This document shows, piece after piece, positions 1 to 10,366 of a DNA stretch of 64,000 nt. The translations under genes and the position numbers were made by a program. Below the pieces are notes generated by a model. That model was not told the origin of the DNA. It worked only from the letters and a program-made list of their open reading frames with translations, and did not search any database. The DNA comes from Salipiger sp. H15 (GTDB lineage: Bacteria > Pseudomonadota > Alphaproteobacteria > Rhodobacterales > Rhodobacteraceae). Each line of letters opens with the position of its first letter. Within the stretch, counting starts at the first letter, position 1. Location of the stretch: contig NZ_CP123388.1 in the NCBI RefSeq assembly GCF_040409955.1, positions 124,001-188,000 on the forward strand, given 5' to 3'.

Positions 1-2
1 AA

Positions 3-1259
3 ACCCGCGCCACGGTGATGCTGGAGAACCGGGTGATCGAGCGCACCGCCGAACTGACCCGCGCCAACGCGCAGCTGCGGCTGCAGTTCGAGGAAAAGGC
101 CCGCGTCGAGGAAGAGCTGCGCATTGCCAAGGAACGTGCCGAGGCGGCGGTCTCGTCCAAGACCCGCTTCCTTGCCGCCGCGAGCCATGACCTGCTGCAG
201 CCGATCAACGCCGCCAAGCTGCTCATCGCCACGCTGCTCGAGGCGGCGGCGGACACGCGCTTCGCGCCGACGGTGGAGCGGCTCGAGGGCTCGTTCACCT
301 CGATCGAACAGCTGCTGCACTCGCTGCTCGACATCTCGCGGCTCGAAAGCGCCGACAGCGCGCTCACCCCGTCCGAGCTCTGCCTCGGCACGCTGATGCG
401 CAGCGTCTGGGAGGACCAGATGCCGCTGGCGCAGCGCAAGGGGGTGCAGCTCGACGTCGTGCCGAGCATGGTCTACGTGCGCTCCGACCCGGTCTACCTG
501 CTGCGCTCGATCCAGAACCTCGTGGTGAACGCGCTGCAGTACACGCCGCAGGGCGGGCGGGTGCTGGTCGGCTGCCGTCGCCGCGGCGGGCGGGTCGAGC
601 TGCAGGTCTGGGACACCGGGATCGGCATCAGCCGCAAGGACCAGAAGCGCATCTTCGAGGAATTCGCGCGGGCCGACAACGTGCCGCTCGGCTCGGGCGT
701 GGGGCTCGGCCTGTCGATCGTCGACCGCACCTGCCGCCAGCTCGGCCACCAGGTGCGCGTGCGCTCGAAGCCCGGTGTCGGCTCGGTCTTCAGCATCGAG
801 ATGGAGGCCGTCGCCGGTCGCCGCGCCGAGCCGGTGGAAGGCTGCGAGCGCGCCCCCGCCGTCTCCTACGAGATGGACCACATCGTGCTGCTGGTCGAGA
901 ACGACAGCGACGTGCTCTACGCCTTTTCCCAGAAGCTCGAGCAATGGGGGGCCAGCGTGCTGGCGGCGCGCTCGATCGGCGAGGCGCTGGGGCACGTGCG
1001 CGACATGGGCATGCCGCCCGACATCATCCTTGCCGACTACCAGCTCGACGGCGACGAGACCGGCGACGTGGCGATCGCCGAGGTCCGCCGCGCCTGCGGC
1101 GCGCAGGTTCCGGCGATCATGATCACCGCCCATCGCGGCAACGGGCTGATGAAGAAGGGCGCGTCGCAGGGCTTCTCGGTGCTGACCAAGCCGGTGCAGC
1201 TGGCGCGGCTGCGCTCGCTCATCGAGTGGAAGGTGCGCTGGCAGTCGCCGGAGGCGTAG
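3..1259 (+). CDS. Hybrid sensor histidine kinase/response regulator (5'-truncated by window edge)
   Basis: The reading frame is open to the left edge, so the N-terminal sensor part lies outside the window. Counting from the GTG at 15, a coiled-coil linker (about 3-48) leads into a dimerisation domain with the phospho-acceptor His58 in SHDLLQP. The kinase domain follows with the N box (NLVVNALQYT), G1 (DTGIGIS), F (FEEFAR) and G2 (GVGLGLSIV) motifs. A C-terminal receiver domain (about 290-405) keeps the acceptor Asp341 in LADYQLD, the Thr of MITAH and the Lys of LTKPV. It should autophosphorylate on His and pass phosphate to its own receiver. The signal sensed cannot be told. Two exported proteins follow on the same strand. 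Confidence 0.88.
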   Translation, partial: TRATVMLENRVIERTAELTRANAQLRLQFEEKARVEEELRIAKERAEAAVSSKTRFLAAASHDLLQPINAAKLLIATLLEAAADTRFAPTVERLEGSFTSIEQLLHSLLDISRLESADSALTPSELCLGTLMRSVWEDQMPLAQRKGVQLDVVPSMVYVRSDPVYLLRSIQNLVVNALQYTPQGGRVLVGCRRRGGRVELQVWDTGIGISRKDQKRIFEEFARADNVPLGSGVGLGLSIVDRTCRQLGHQVRVRSKPGVGSVFSIEMEAVAGRRAEPVEGCERAPAVSYEMDHIVLLVENDSDVLYAFSQKLEQWGASVLAARSIGEALGHVRDMGMPPDIILADYQLDGDETGDVAIAEVRRACGAQVPAIMITAHRGNGLMKKGASQGFSVLTKPVQLARLRSLIEWKVRWQSPEA

Positions 1260-1343
1260 GCGGCACCGACAAAAGTCGGCAATGACAGGCGGGGCAGGCG
1301 GGATAGGCTGGCCCGAGGGAGAATTCGAGGGAGGAGTCGACCC

Positions 1344-2015
1344 ATGCGCAAGAGACTGGCTCTTGCCGCCGTGCTGGCGGCGCTGGCGCTGCCCGTGGCG
1401 GCGGCCACCACCGAGGCGGAACAGACCTACAAGCTGCTCTTCAAGGAAGGCACGCTCGACGCGGTGAACCACGGCTCGGTGCTGCACTACACCCGCGCGG
1501 TCAGCAACGGCGCCAAGCCCGAGGCGGCCGAGCGCGACAGCGGCGAGATCGCGCTCTCGTTCGACGCACAGGCCGAGGCGGTCCTTGCCAACCTGCAGTT
1601 CCTGCAGGGCGAGAAGCACCGCAATATCGGCAGCTTTCCGGCGAGCGTCGGCAACCCGATGATCATGTATTTCTACGAGACGGTGATCCGCGACATGGCC
1701 GAGACCGCCGGCGGCTCGCCCTTCTACATCCGCAACCGGGTGAAGGAGGCGCTGGTCCGTCCCGCCGAGATCGAGACCGGCGAGGCCGAGCTGGATGGCC
1801 GGACCGTGCCGACGCGCACCGTCACCCTGCGCCCCTTCGCCGAGGATCCGAACCGCGAGCGGATGATGGGCTTCGGCGATCTCGAGCTGCGCGTGACCAT
1901 GTCCGACGCGGTGCCCGGCTGGTACCTGAGCCTCGTCGCCGAGGCGCCGGCGGCCGAGGGCGCGGAGGGCGGATACCTGTCGGAGCTGCGCTTCGACGAG
2001 GTGGCGGCGCAATGA
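1344..2015 (+). CDS. Exported protein of unknown function, 223 aa
   Basis: The start has a strong ribosome site (GGGAGGAG, 8 bases upstream). Residues 1-21 form a Sec signal peptide (basic MRKR, hydrophobic core, AAA cleavage region). The mature part has no cysteines and no motif I can assign; it has alternating strand-like stretches, and the central YFYETVIRDMA segment looks helical. The stop codon overlaps the next start (ATGA), so the two proteins are probably made together. I do not recognise the family. The upstream kinase could control the pair, but that is only inferred from position. Confidence 0.75.
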   Translation: MRKRLALAAVLAALALPVAAATTEAEQTYKLLFKEGTLDAVNHGSVLHYTRAVSNGAKPEAAERDSGEIALSFDAQAEAVLANLQFLQGEKHRNIGSFPASVGNPMIMYFYETVIRDMAETAGGSPFYIRNRVKEALVRPAEIETGEAELDGRTVPTRTVTLRPFAEDPNRERMMGFGDLELRVTMSDAVPGWYLSLVAEAPAAEGAEGGYLSELRFDEVAAQ

Positions 2016-2365
2016 CCCGCTGGGCGGTGCTGGCGCTCGGGCTCTGCGCCCCGGCGATGCTCTCGGCGCAGAGCGTGGCCGAGCGGCTCAACGACTACCC
2101 GACCGAGACGCGGGCCGATTACGTCTTCGGCTGCATGGCCTCGAACGGGCAGAGCCGCGAGAGCCTGCGCAAGTGCTCCTGCTCGATCGACGAGATCGCC
2201 TCGATCCTGCCCTACGACAAGTACGTCGAGGCCGAGACGATCCTGTCGCTGCGGCTCACCGGCGGCGAGCGGCTGGCGATCTTCAACAGCTCGGCGATGA
2301 CCGACGGCATCGTCGCCGACCTGCGCCGGGCGCAGGCCGAGGCCGAGGTGGTCTGCTTCTTCTGA
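2012..2365 (+). CDS. Small exported Cys-containing protein, 117 aa
   Basis: It overlaps the preceding gene by four bases, a sign of translational coupling. A signal peptide spans about residues 1-19 (hydrophobic core, cleavage near SAQ). The mature protein carries four cysteines (FGCMA, KCSCS and VVCFF at the C-terminus), compatible with two periplasmic disulfides, and is otherwise helical. No catalytic motif is visible. It probably works with the 223-aa exported protein; function unknown. Confidence 0.72.
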   Translation: MTRWAVLALGLCAPAMLSAQSVAERLNDYPTETRADYVFGCMASNGQSRESLRKCSCSIDEIASILPYDKYVEAETILSLRLTGGERLAIFNSSAMTDGIVADLRRAQAEAEVVCFF

Positions 2366-2389
2366 TCCCCGTACGGTCCCGCCGCCAGG

Positions 2390-2760
2390 CGGGCCCGGCC
2401 TGTTTCACCCGCCGCAGCGCCAGCAGCGCGCGCCCGTGGTCGTTGCCGGTGGGGATGCGGGTGATCGTGTCGATGCGCAAGGGATCGTTGTCGCCGTGGC
2501 CGCCGATCCAGGTCCACCAGGTCTCATCGAGGCGGCTCTCGATCAGTGCGAGGCGCGCCCTGCGGGGGCCGAAGATGAAGGCGTCCCGTGCCGCCTCGGA
2601 GGTGTCATCGAGCCGGATGCCCGCGTTGCTGAACGGAATCTCTGGCTTGTACCAGCCCCGTCAGGCGTTGGCGCCGATGGCATGGGCGGGCGCGGGATCG
2701 AAGCCCTCGTCAGCCAGCGCGAAGAGCCCGGCCTCGACCGTCCTGTCCGCGGTGTTTCCC
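2390..2760 (-). pseudogene. Possible relic of an unidentified reverse-strand gene
   Basis: One reverse frame gives protein-like sequence (ALADEGFDPAPAHAIGANA, then a stop near 2661, then GWYKPEIPFSNAGIRLDD and DETWWTWIGGHGDNDPL) with codon use like neighbouring genes. There is no start, no good end and one internal stop. I do not recognise the family. It lies at the edge of the decayed block and may be another fragment. The alternative is chance coding in a GC-rich frame. Confidence 0.25.
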
Positions 2761-2821
2761 CTGAACGGCTCCGCCAGCTTGCGGTCCCACTCGGCGCGGG
2801 CACGGCCGCAAGACGACGTCT

Positions 2822-3217
2822 CGGCTCACCTCGGACCGGTTGGTGATCAAGCTGCCGCAGCGCGGCTTCGTCGTCGCCCCGGTGTCGCGCGCTGATCTTG
2901 TCGACCTCACCGAGGTGGGCATCGAGATCGAGACCCGCTGCCTGCGCCGCTCGATCGAGCGGCGCAGGCTGGAATGGCAGGGGCAGCTCTTGAGCACTTG
3001 GCACCAGCTCTCGCGCACCAGCCCGGACGAGGCCGAGGGCCTGCACGACCGCAAGGACTGGTCGCGGCTGCACGCGCGGGACCATGACGAGCTGGTGTCC
3101 TGCGGCGACCGCGCCTGGTGGATGCACCCGCGCGAACAGCTCTACATGCAGGCCGAGCGCTACCGCCGGATGATCCTGCCGCACGACCGCGTCGCCCGCG
3201 ACATCAACGCCGGGCAC
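2822..3217 (+). pseudogene. GntR-family (FCD domain) regulator, remnant
   Basis: The frame through 2840 reads like the end of a winged helix (RLTSDRLVIKLPQRGFVVAP) followed by an FCD ligand-binding domain (DLTEVGIEIETRCLRRSIE, then EQLYMQAERYRRM and DRVARDINAGH). The upstream HTH that should hold the DNA-recognition helix is unreadable, and the C-terminal part of the FCD domain is gone. The frame runs on into unrelated sequence. It was probably the regulator of the decayed catabolic genes that follow. Inactive as it stands. Confidence 0.7.
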
Positions 3218-3267
3218 GTGGGCGGTGCGCGCGTAGACGGTCGGCACGGCCCGAGGGAGGAGGAGCA

Positions 3268-3408
3268 ATGCGAGCACTTATGGGGAGCCGCGGCAAGCCG
3301 CCGCGCGAGGACAGCAGGACGAGCGACACACAGCGCATCCGCCGCTCGATGGGCGTGCTGCGCCTGCTGGCGGGCAGCCCGCCCGATGGCGCGAAGCTGG
3401 TCAACGTC
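3268..3408 (+). pseudogene. IclR-family regulator, N-terminal remnant
   Basis: It starts ATG after a GGAGGAGG site (about 3256-3263). The first 47 codons (SDTQRIRRSMGVLRLLAG, then SPPDGAKLVNV) look like the beginning of an IclR-type helix-turn-helix domain. The recognition helix and the effector domain are missing, and the frame passes directly into the C-terminal part of an amidohydrolase, so a deletion has joined two genes. Family assignment rests on a short stretch and is tentative. Confidence 0.45.
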
Positions 3409-3656
3409 GGCCAGTGCAACCTGCGCGAGCAGATGCAGAACCTCTTCTTCGACATCTCCGGCCCGCCGCAATGGGGAGGAAGCAGCTGGAATGCGCGGTC
3501 GAGGAGCTGGGCGATGACAATATCCTCCACGGCGCGTTCTACCCGATCCAGAAGGACTGGTTCTTCGACGGCATGCCGACCATCGAGGGGCGAGACAACT
3601 CGGACGTGGCGAAGGCCAAGATCTGCTCGGGCAACTCCGAGAGGCTGTTCGGCCTC
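3409..3656 (+). pseudogene. Amidohydrolase (ACMSD/resorcylate decarboxylase-like), C-terminal remnant
   Basis: The sequence REQMQNLFFDISGPPQWG, then after a one-base frameshift near 3473 KQLECAVEELGDDNIL and AKAKICSGNSERLFGL, matches the C-terminal third of metal-dependent decarboxylase-type amidohydrolases. The metal-binding N-terminal half is absent. At LFGL the frame runs without a break into the start of an FAH-family protein, where both genes would have had a similar short sequence (LFGL and LGLVTEDG); this suggests deletion through microhomology. Not functional. Confidence 0.6.
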
Positions 3657-4213
3657 GTCACCGAGGATGGCATCGTGGACATGGTCCGCGATCCGTGCTG
3701 GCCCTCGCTCGATCACGCCGTGGCCTCGGGCGATCTCAATGCGCTGGCCGAGGCCGCCGTGGAGCGCACGCCCGACCATGCGCCGGATGCCGTGACCTCC
3801 GAGCGCCCGATCGCCGCGCCGGGCAGGATCGTCTGCGTCAGGGTGAACTTCCCGGCGCACAATGAGGATCACCGGGACGGGCAGGAGGCGCCGCCTAACC
3901 CCTCGCTCTTCGGGCGCTATCCGTCCTCCTTCACCGACCCCGCGCGGATCGAGGACATCAAACTTTCGACCCGGGTCAATGGCGAGCGGCGCCAGCGGGA
4001 CCGCACCGGCCGGATGCTCTTCCCTTTCGCGAAGATCATCCATTGCGTCTCGACCTTCACCACGCTCGAGCCCGGCGACATCCTCGGCGGCGGCACCCCC
4101 ACCGGTGCGGGTGCGCGCTTCGATCCGTCGAGGTGGCTGAGGCCCGGCGACGTGATCGAGGTCGAAGCCGAGGGCAGGCATTCTGCGCAACTCCGTGGCG
4201 GACGTGGTCTGAG
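3651..4213 (+). pseudogene. Fumarylacetoacetate hydrolase-family protein (HpaG-like), internally deleted
   Basis: The N-terminal part (LVTEDGIVDMVRD to PPNPSLFGRYPSSFT) and the C-terminal part (RIEDIKLSTRVNGE, STFTTLEPGDILGGGTPTG, PGDVIEVEAEG) are clear. The roughly 100-residue core between them, which carries the acidic metal ligands of this family, is missing at about 3936. A second lesion, a frameshift near 4175, shifts the end; the restored tail reads GILRNSVADVV and stops at 4211-4213. With hpaH and hpaI relics next to it, this was probably a homoprotocatechuate-type isomerase/decarboxylase. Confidence 0.7.
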
Positions 4214-4214
4214 A

Positions 4215-4512
4215 TGCTGAGCCGCGCAGAGACCACCGCCGCCTCTGATGCACTGGACGCGACCGAGTGCAACCTCACGCAGGCTGGGCTGCTGTCGCTG
4301 CAGCATCCGGCATGACGCTCGACGACGCCTACGCGGTTCAGGGCGCCTGGGTGGCGAAGAGGCTGGCGGCGGGGCGGCAGCAGATCGGCTGGACGATCGG
4401 GCTCACGTCGAAGGCGGTGCAATACGCATTGGGGATCGTCACCGGCGGCCGCGTGCTGCGCCCCGCGGACGTGGATATGCGCTGGATGGGGGCGATCGTG
4501 TCGCGCGACGGC
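4215..4512 (+). pseudogene. 2-oxo-hept-4-ene-1,7-dioate hydratase (HpaH-like), remnant
   Basis: The start ([18 protein letters not shown]) is the normal N-terminus of the hydratase. A missing G near 4310 turns HPGMTLDD into an HPA stop; the next frame continues with [38 protein letters not shown]. After about 4437 the middle of the protein is lost and only a short C-terminal piece ([14 protein letters not shown]) remains before the frame enters an aldolase. It would have hydrated the product of homoprotocatechuate meta-cleavage. Confidence 0.7.
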
Positions 4513-4840
4513 GTGGCCTGGCTGACGCTGGCAAGCCCGGTCACCGCCGAGATCTGCGGCGGCGCAGGCTATGACTGGATGCTGCTCGACATCGGCGCGC
4601 AGACGATGCTCGTGCCCATGGTGGAAAGCGCCGATCAGGCGCGTGCGCTGGTGCGCGCCTCGGGCTACACCGCCATTCCCTACCACCTTGCCAGCGCCAA
4701 TGGGCAGGTCTGCCTGCTGGTGCAGATCGAAAGCCGCGCCGGGCTCGAGGCGCTCGACGCGATTGCGGCGGTCGAGGGGGTGGACGGGGTCTTCGCCGGG
4801 TCCGCCGACCTTGCCGCCGACTTCGGCCTGCTGAGCGGCG
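4513..4840 (+). pseudogene. 4-hydroxy-2-oxoheptanedioate aldolase (HpaI-like), remnant
   Basis: Recognisable pieces are [44 protein letters not shown] and [20 protein letters not shown] followed by [17 protein letters not shown]. The N-terminus, the loop after the first piece (junction about 4590, where the family has its EHAPND region), and the C-terminus are gone. It is fused in frame behind the HpaH piece, so one open frame (4267-5205) spans several dead genes. The short tail at about 4850-4905 ([16 protein letters not shown], stop) may be the end of yet another gene. Confidence 0.7.
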
Positions 4841-4978
4841 CGGCCCGCGCTTGCGACCGACTTCACCGGCCGCGCGCCGGGGTACACCGGTGGGGGATAT
4901 GCCTGACTGCCGCCTATGCCCGGTGGTCCGTCACTGCCGGAGGCCCGCGCCTGCCGGTTCGGAAACGGCGCTTTCCCG

Positions 4979-5868
4979 TCACCGCCCCGGCAGCGCGTCG
5001 CGGACCAGCGCGCGCACGGCCTCGGCCCGGGCGGGCAGCACCCGACCGCGGCGCTGCACCAGCCATTGCGGGTGGCGCAGCTCGGTCTTCAGCCGGGCCA
5101 GCGTCAGCCGCGCCCGGCCGGGGAAGGCGTCGATCCCGCTGCGCGGCAGCACCGTGTAGCCGATGCCCTGCGCCACCGGCTCGGGGATCTGCCCGATCTG
5201 GTTGACGAAGCTGCGCAGGCGCAGCTGATCCGTGCCGCGATAGTCGCCGGGATAGTTCGCGCCGAGCAGTTCCTCCGCGTAGGCAAAGCCGTCGGGATGG
5301 CCGATGAATCCGATCTGCTGCAGGTCTGCGAAGCTCGGCCGCGTGGCGGAGCCGGGCGGCAGCACGAGGCAGAGCGCGTCGTCGCCGATCTCGGTCGCCT
5401 CGAGCCTTGCGTGGGCCGGCGGCCGGTCGAGGATGCCAAGATCGAAGACCCCTCGGCCACGCCCTCGGCGACGCGCCCCTGCGGCGCGGCCTCGAGCCGG
5501 ACCACCAGCCGCGGCGCGCCGCGCATCAGCGCGATGAGCCGCGGGTAGAGCAGCAGCGCGAGCGAGCCCGAGCAGGCCAGCGACACCTCGCCGGCATGGG
5601 GATCGTCGCGCCGCAGAGTGTCCTGCAACGCCCGCTCCTCGTCGCGCCGGCGCAGCCCGATCGCCAGCAACGCCTCGCCCGCCCGGGGGGGGGGGGAGCT
5701 GTTGCCGTCGCGCGAGATGAGCGGCTCGCCGACCTGTTCCTCGAGCTTCTTCAGGTGCTGCGAGATCCCCGGCTGGGTCATGTTGAGCCGCGCCGCGGCG
5801 CGGGTGAAATGCCCGGTCTCGCAGAGGGTGATGAAACTGTGCAGCCACACCGAGTTCAGCATGATCAT
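4979..5868 (-). pseudogene. LysR-type regulator, frameshifted
   Basis: Start at 5868 gives a normal LysR HTH (FTRAAARLNMTQPGISQHLK) and the first part of the effector domain, up to RVAEGVAEG. There a run of four C (5449-5452 on the + strand) appears to be one base short: adding a base restores VFDLGILDRP and the rest of the domain to the stop at 4979. About 296 aa when repaired, the usual length. It lies divergent from the VOC gene at 5962 and probably regulated it. The G12 tract also lies inside the gene but keeps the frame. Confidence 0.75.
5685..5696 (+). repeat. Twelve-G homopolymer inside the LysR gene
   Basis: A run of 12 G on the + strand lies in the linker after the HTH of the frameshifted LysR gene and encodes Pro residues on the reverse strand. 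Length changes of such a tract by slippage would switch the gene on or off. It is equally a place where sequencing and assembly fail. Confidence 0.9.
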
Positions 5869-5961
5869 TCCACCATGTTATGATTTCGCGTTCATATGAT
5901 AATTTCACATGACGGCCTGCCAAGCCCATATCGGGGGCATACGCAACCCAGCGAGGCCAGC
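5869..5961. promoter_or_regulatory. Divergent intergenic region between LysR and VOC genes
   Basis: This 93-bp AT-rich spacer lies between divergent starts. It contains ATCATTCCACCATGTTATGAT and, next to it, TTATGATTTCGCG and CATATGATAATTT; the repeated ATGAT/ATCAT words are plausible LysR half-sites. No clear -35/-10 pair stands out. Confidence 0.4.
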
Positions 5962-6462
5962 ATGACCCAGACCACCCCCCGCACCTTCTCCCACATCGGG
6001 CTCTCGGTGCCCGATCTCGACCGCGCAGTCGCCTTCTACCGCGACGTGATGGGCTTTTACGTGATCATGGAGCCGACCGAGATCGCCGAGGACGACAGCG
6101 ACATCGGCGTCATGTGCAACGACGTCTTCGGCCCCGGCTGGGGCAGGTTCCGCATCGCCCACATGTCCACCGCCGACCGCATCGGCTTCGAGCTCTTCGA
6201 GTTCCCCGACACCTACCGCCCCGACGACAACCTGCCGCACCGGCAGGTCGGGCTTTTCCACTTCGCCATCCAGGACCCGGACCTCGAGGGGCTGCTGGCG
6301 CGGATCGTCGCGGCGGGCGGAAGGCAACGGATGCCGGTGCGGGAATATTTCCCGGGCGAGAAGCCCTACCGCATGGTCTATGTCGAGGATCCGTTCGGCG
6401 TCGTCTTCGAACTCTACTCGCACAGCTACGAGCTGACCTACTCGGCCGGCGCCTACAGCTGA
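5962..6462 (+). CDS. VOC (glyoxalase/dioxygenase) superfamily protein, 166 aa
   Basis: It holds paired beta-alpha-beta-beta-beta modules of the vicinal oxygen chelate fold. The candidate metal ligands are His (FSHIGLSV, residue 11), Glu (FELFEF), His (LFHFAIQD) and Glu (VVFELYSHS), one per module as expected. The start at 5962 is chosen because it directly precedes the fold; an ATG at 5896 would add 22 residues without family character. Substrate unknown; the surroundings suggest an aromatic ring-cleavage or isomerase role. It is divergent from a LysR gene and its 3' end overlaps the repaired end of the convergent LysR gene. Confidence 0.75.
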   Translation: MTQTTPRTFSHIGLSVPDLDRAVAFYRDVMGFYVIMEPTEIAEDDSDIGVMCNDVFGPGWGRFRIAHMSTADRIGFELFEFPDTYRPDDNLPHRQVGLFHFAIQDPDLEGLLARIVAAGGRQRMPVREYFPGEKPYRMVYVEDPFGVVFELYSHSYELTYSAGAYS

Positions 6463-7407
6463 TCCCGGCGACCCGCAGGGCGCGGCAGGGCCCCGCGCTC
6501 CGCCGGCCGGCCCCAGGCGCGGTGCAGTTCCCGCCGCCACCAGGTGCGCCTTGGCGGCGGCCATCCGGCTGTGCCAGATCAGGTGGTTGGCGACCGGCGC
6601 CATCTCGAGCGGCACCTCGGCGATCGCCAGCGGATAGCGCCGGGTGAGGTATTCCGCGGTCCGGTTGGTGAAGACGCCGATCAGCTCGGAGCGCATCAGC
6701 AGCTCGGGCACGATGGTGAAGCTCGTCACCGTCATGGCGATGCTGCGCTGGCGACCATGCCGCTCGAGCACCGAGTCGAAGGCCGCGCGCGAGTCGCCGG
6801 TCGAGCTGACCACGAGGTGCGAATAGGCGAGGATCTCGTCGAGCTCCGGCCGCCGGCCATGGGCAAGCAGCGGATGGTCGGCCCGGCACAGGCAGACGAA
6901 GCGGTCCTCGAAGGCGAAGAGCCGCCGGATATGCGGCGGCGTGCTGTCGAACCAGCCCATGGCGATCTGGATGTCCCCGGCCTCGATCAGCCGGATCGCG
7001 TAGTGCCGGTCGGTGGTGCGCAGGTGGATGCCGATCTTCGGCGCGGCCTTGCCCAGCCTCTCGAACAGCGGAACGAAGATCGGCAGGCTGAACCTGTCGG
7101 GCGCGCCGATGACGAAATGCGCCTCGGCGACGGAAGGGTCGAAATCACCGGGGTGCGAGACCACCTCCTCGGCGTCGCGCAGGATGCGCGCGACAACCGG
7201 AGCAAGATCGGCGGCGCGCGGCGTGGGGCTCAGCCCCTCGGGCGTGCGGACGAAAAGCGGGTCCTCGAACCGGTCGCGCAGCCGCTTGAGCGCGTTCGAC
7301 ACGGCCGACTGGGTGCGGCCCAGACGGTCCCCCGCCCGCGTGACACTGCGCTCTTCCATCAGGACGTGGAAGACCGTCAGCAGGTTCATGTCGAAATTGT
7401 TCAGCAT
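6453..7407 (-). pseudogene. LysR-type regulator with C-terminal frameshift
   Basis: The start at 7407 has GAAGG seven bases upstream. The HTH (SVTRAGDRLGRTQSAVSNAL) and the effector domain are complete to WHSRMAAAKAH. After that the frame has no stop for hundreds of bases and crosses the VOC gene antisense. A one-base change near 6541 restores WWRRELHRAWGRPAERGAL and a stop at 6453, giving about 317 residues. It is divergent from ligI with a 103-bp spacer, so it is the likely ligI-operon regulator. Loss of the last 30 residues may or may not abolish function. Confidence 0.72.
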
Positions 7408-8430
<1,023 letters not shown>

Positions 8431-8431
<1 letters not shown>

Positions 8432-10352
8432 TGACGGCGCAACAACAGCCCTGGGTGCGCTGGACCATCGCGGGGCTCGCCACGCTGATGTGCGTGGCCT
8501 GCATCCTGTGGAACCTCGAGGCGCATACCCGCCTCGGCTTTGCCCTGCTCAAGCAGCAGTACATGGCGCTGCAGCTCGGCATCGCGCTCTGCATCGCCTT
8601 CCTGCGCTACGGGCCCAAGGGCGACCGGGTCGAGCGGCCCAACCTCGTCGACCTCGGCATCGCGGTGCTGTGCCTCGGCACGCTGATCTATGCCGCCTAC
8701 GACTTCGTCTGGCTGCTGAAGGAGCAGTTCTACCGCCCGTGGCAGATCACCCTGATCGGCGCGGTGGTGGTCATCGGCGTGATGGAGGGCATCCGGCGGC
8801 GCGCCGGGATCATGCTCTTCGGCATCGTCGGGGCCTTCCTGCTCTACGCGCTGGTGGCCGACAAGGTGCCGGGCCAGCTGGTCGGGCGCGAGCTCTCGCC
8901 GCAGCGGCTGGTGGAGTACGTCGGCTTCGACAGCTCGGCGGTGTTCTCGGCGCCGCTGGCGGTGGGCACGATCACCGTGCTGCTCTTCGTCTTCTTCGGC
9001 CAGCTGCTGTTCGCGGCGGGCGGCGGCGGCTTCTTCACCGACCTCGCCATGGCGGCCACCGGCCGCTCGCGCGGGGGCAGCGCCAAGATCGCGGTGGTGG
9101 GCTCGGCGCTCTTCGGCTCGATCTCGGGCAGCGCGGTGTCGAACGTGGCGACCACCGGGGTGATCACCATCCCGCTGATGGAGCGCGGCGGCTATTCCAA
9201 GGAGGACGCGGGCGCGATCGAGGCCGTGGCCTCGACCGGCGGCCAGCTCACGCCTCCGATCATGGGGGCCGCGGCCTTCCTGATGGCCGAGTTCCTCGAC
9301 ATCCCCTATTCCATGGTCGCGGGCGCGGCGCTGGTGCCGGCGGTGATCTACTACATCGCGGTGTTCCTGCAGGTCGACCTGATCGCTGCGCGCGACGGGA
9401 TCAAGGCCCCGGAAGAGGGCTCGCTGACCGTGCGCCAGGTGCTGAAGGACGGCTGGCACTTCCTGCTGCCCTTCGCGATCCTGCTCTACGGCCTCTTCTG
9501 GATGAACCTCGACCCCGAGGACTCGGCGCTGCTGGCCTCGATCGCCATCGTCGCCGTCGGCTTCCTGCGCGGCTACCGCGGCACGCGGCTGACCGGCAAG
9601 ACGCTCTTCGACGTCTTCGTGCAGACCGGCACCTCGATGGTGGATCTCATCCTCGTGGTGGCGGCGGCGGGTTTCGTCATCGGCGTGCTGAACATCACCG
9701 GGCTCGGCTTTGCGCTGACGCTGATGCTGGTGGACTCGGTGGGCTCGAGCCTCGTGCTGCTGCTGCTGATCTCGGCGCGGTCTGCACTGTGCTCGGCATG
9801 GGCATGCCGACCTCGGGGGTCTACGTGCTGCTCGCGGCGCTGGTGGCGCCCTCGCTGGTCGAGGCGGGCGTCACCCCGATCGCGGCGCATCTCTTCATCC
9901 TCTACTTCGGGATGATGTCGATGATCACGCCGCCGGTCGCGCTGGCCGCGTTCGCCGCCTCGGCGATCTCGGGCGCGGGGGCCGTCGCCACCGGCGTCGC
10001 CGCCATGCGCGTCGGTTGGGCGGCCTTCATCCTGCCCTTCGCCTTCGTCGCCACCCCGGCGCTGCTGCTCGAGGGCAGCCTGCAGGAGACGGTACTGGCC
10101 GCGGTGCTCACCACGGTCGGGGTCGGCGCGGTGACCATCGGCATCACCGGCTACTGGGCGCGTCATCTGAACATCGTGCTGCGGATCGTCTTCGTGATCC
10201 TCGGTGCGGTGGCCATCCCGCTGGGCTTCATCGGCGTGCCGATGCTGGTCCATACGCTCGCCGCGGCGGGGGTGGTCATTCTCGCGGCCGGACTGTCCTT
10301 CAGCAAGCCGGCGAAGGCCGGCAACGGGCAGGCCGCGGAACGTGAAGTTTAA
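8431..10352 (+). pseudogene. TAXI-type TRAP transporter fused 4TM/12TM permease, one frameshift
   Basis: It couples sodium or proton flow to uptake of a substrate delivered by the TAXI receptor encoded next. Many membrane segments are visible, with DctM-type signatures (FGSISGSAVSNVATTG, STGGQLTPPIMGAAAFLMAE). At about 9778 (ctcggcgcggtctgc) the frame changes: frame one ends as SARSALCSAW, while the other continues VCTVLGMGMPTSGVY to KAGNGQAAEREV, stop 10352. Repaired length is about 640 aa, normal for this family. If the shift is real, uptake is lost and the final membrane segments are missing; if it is a sequence error the gene is intact. Confidence 0.8.
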
Positions 10353-10366
10353 ACAGGGAGGAACCA

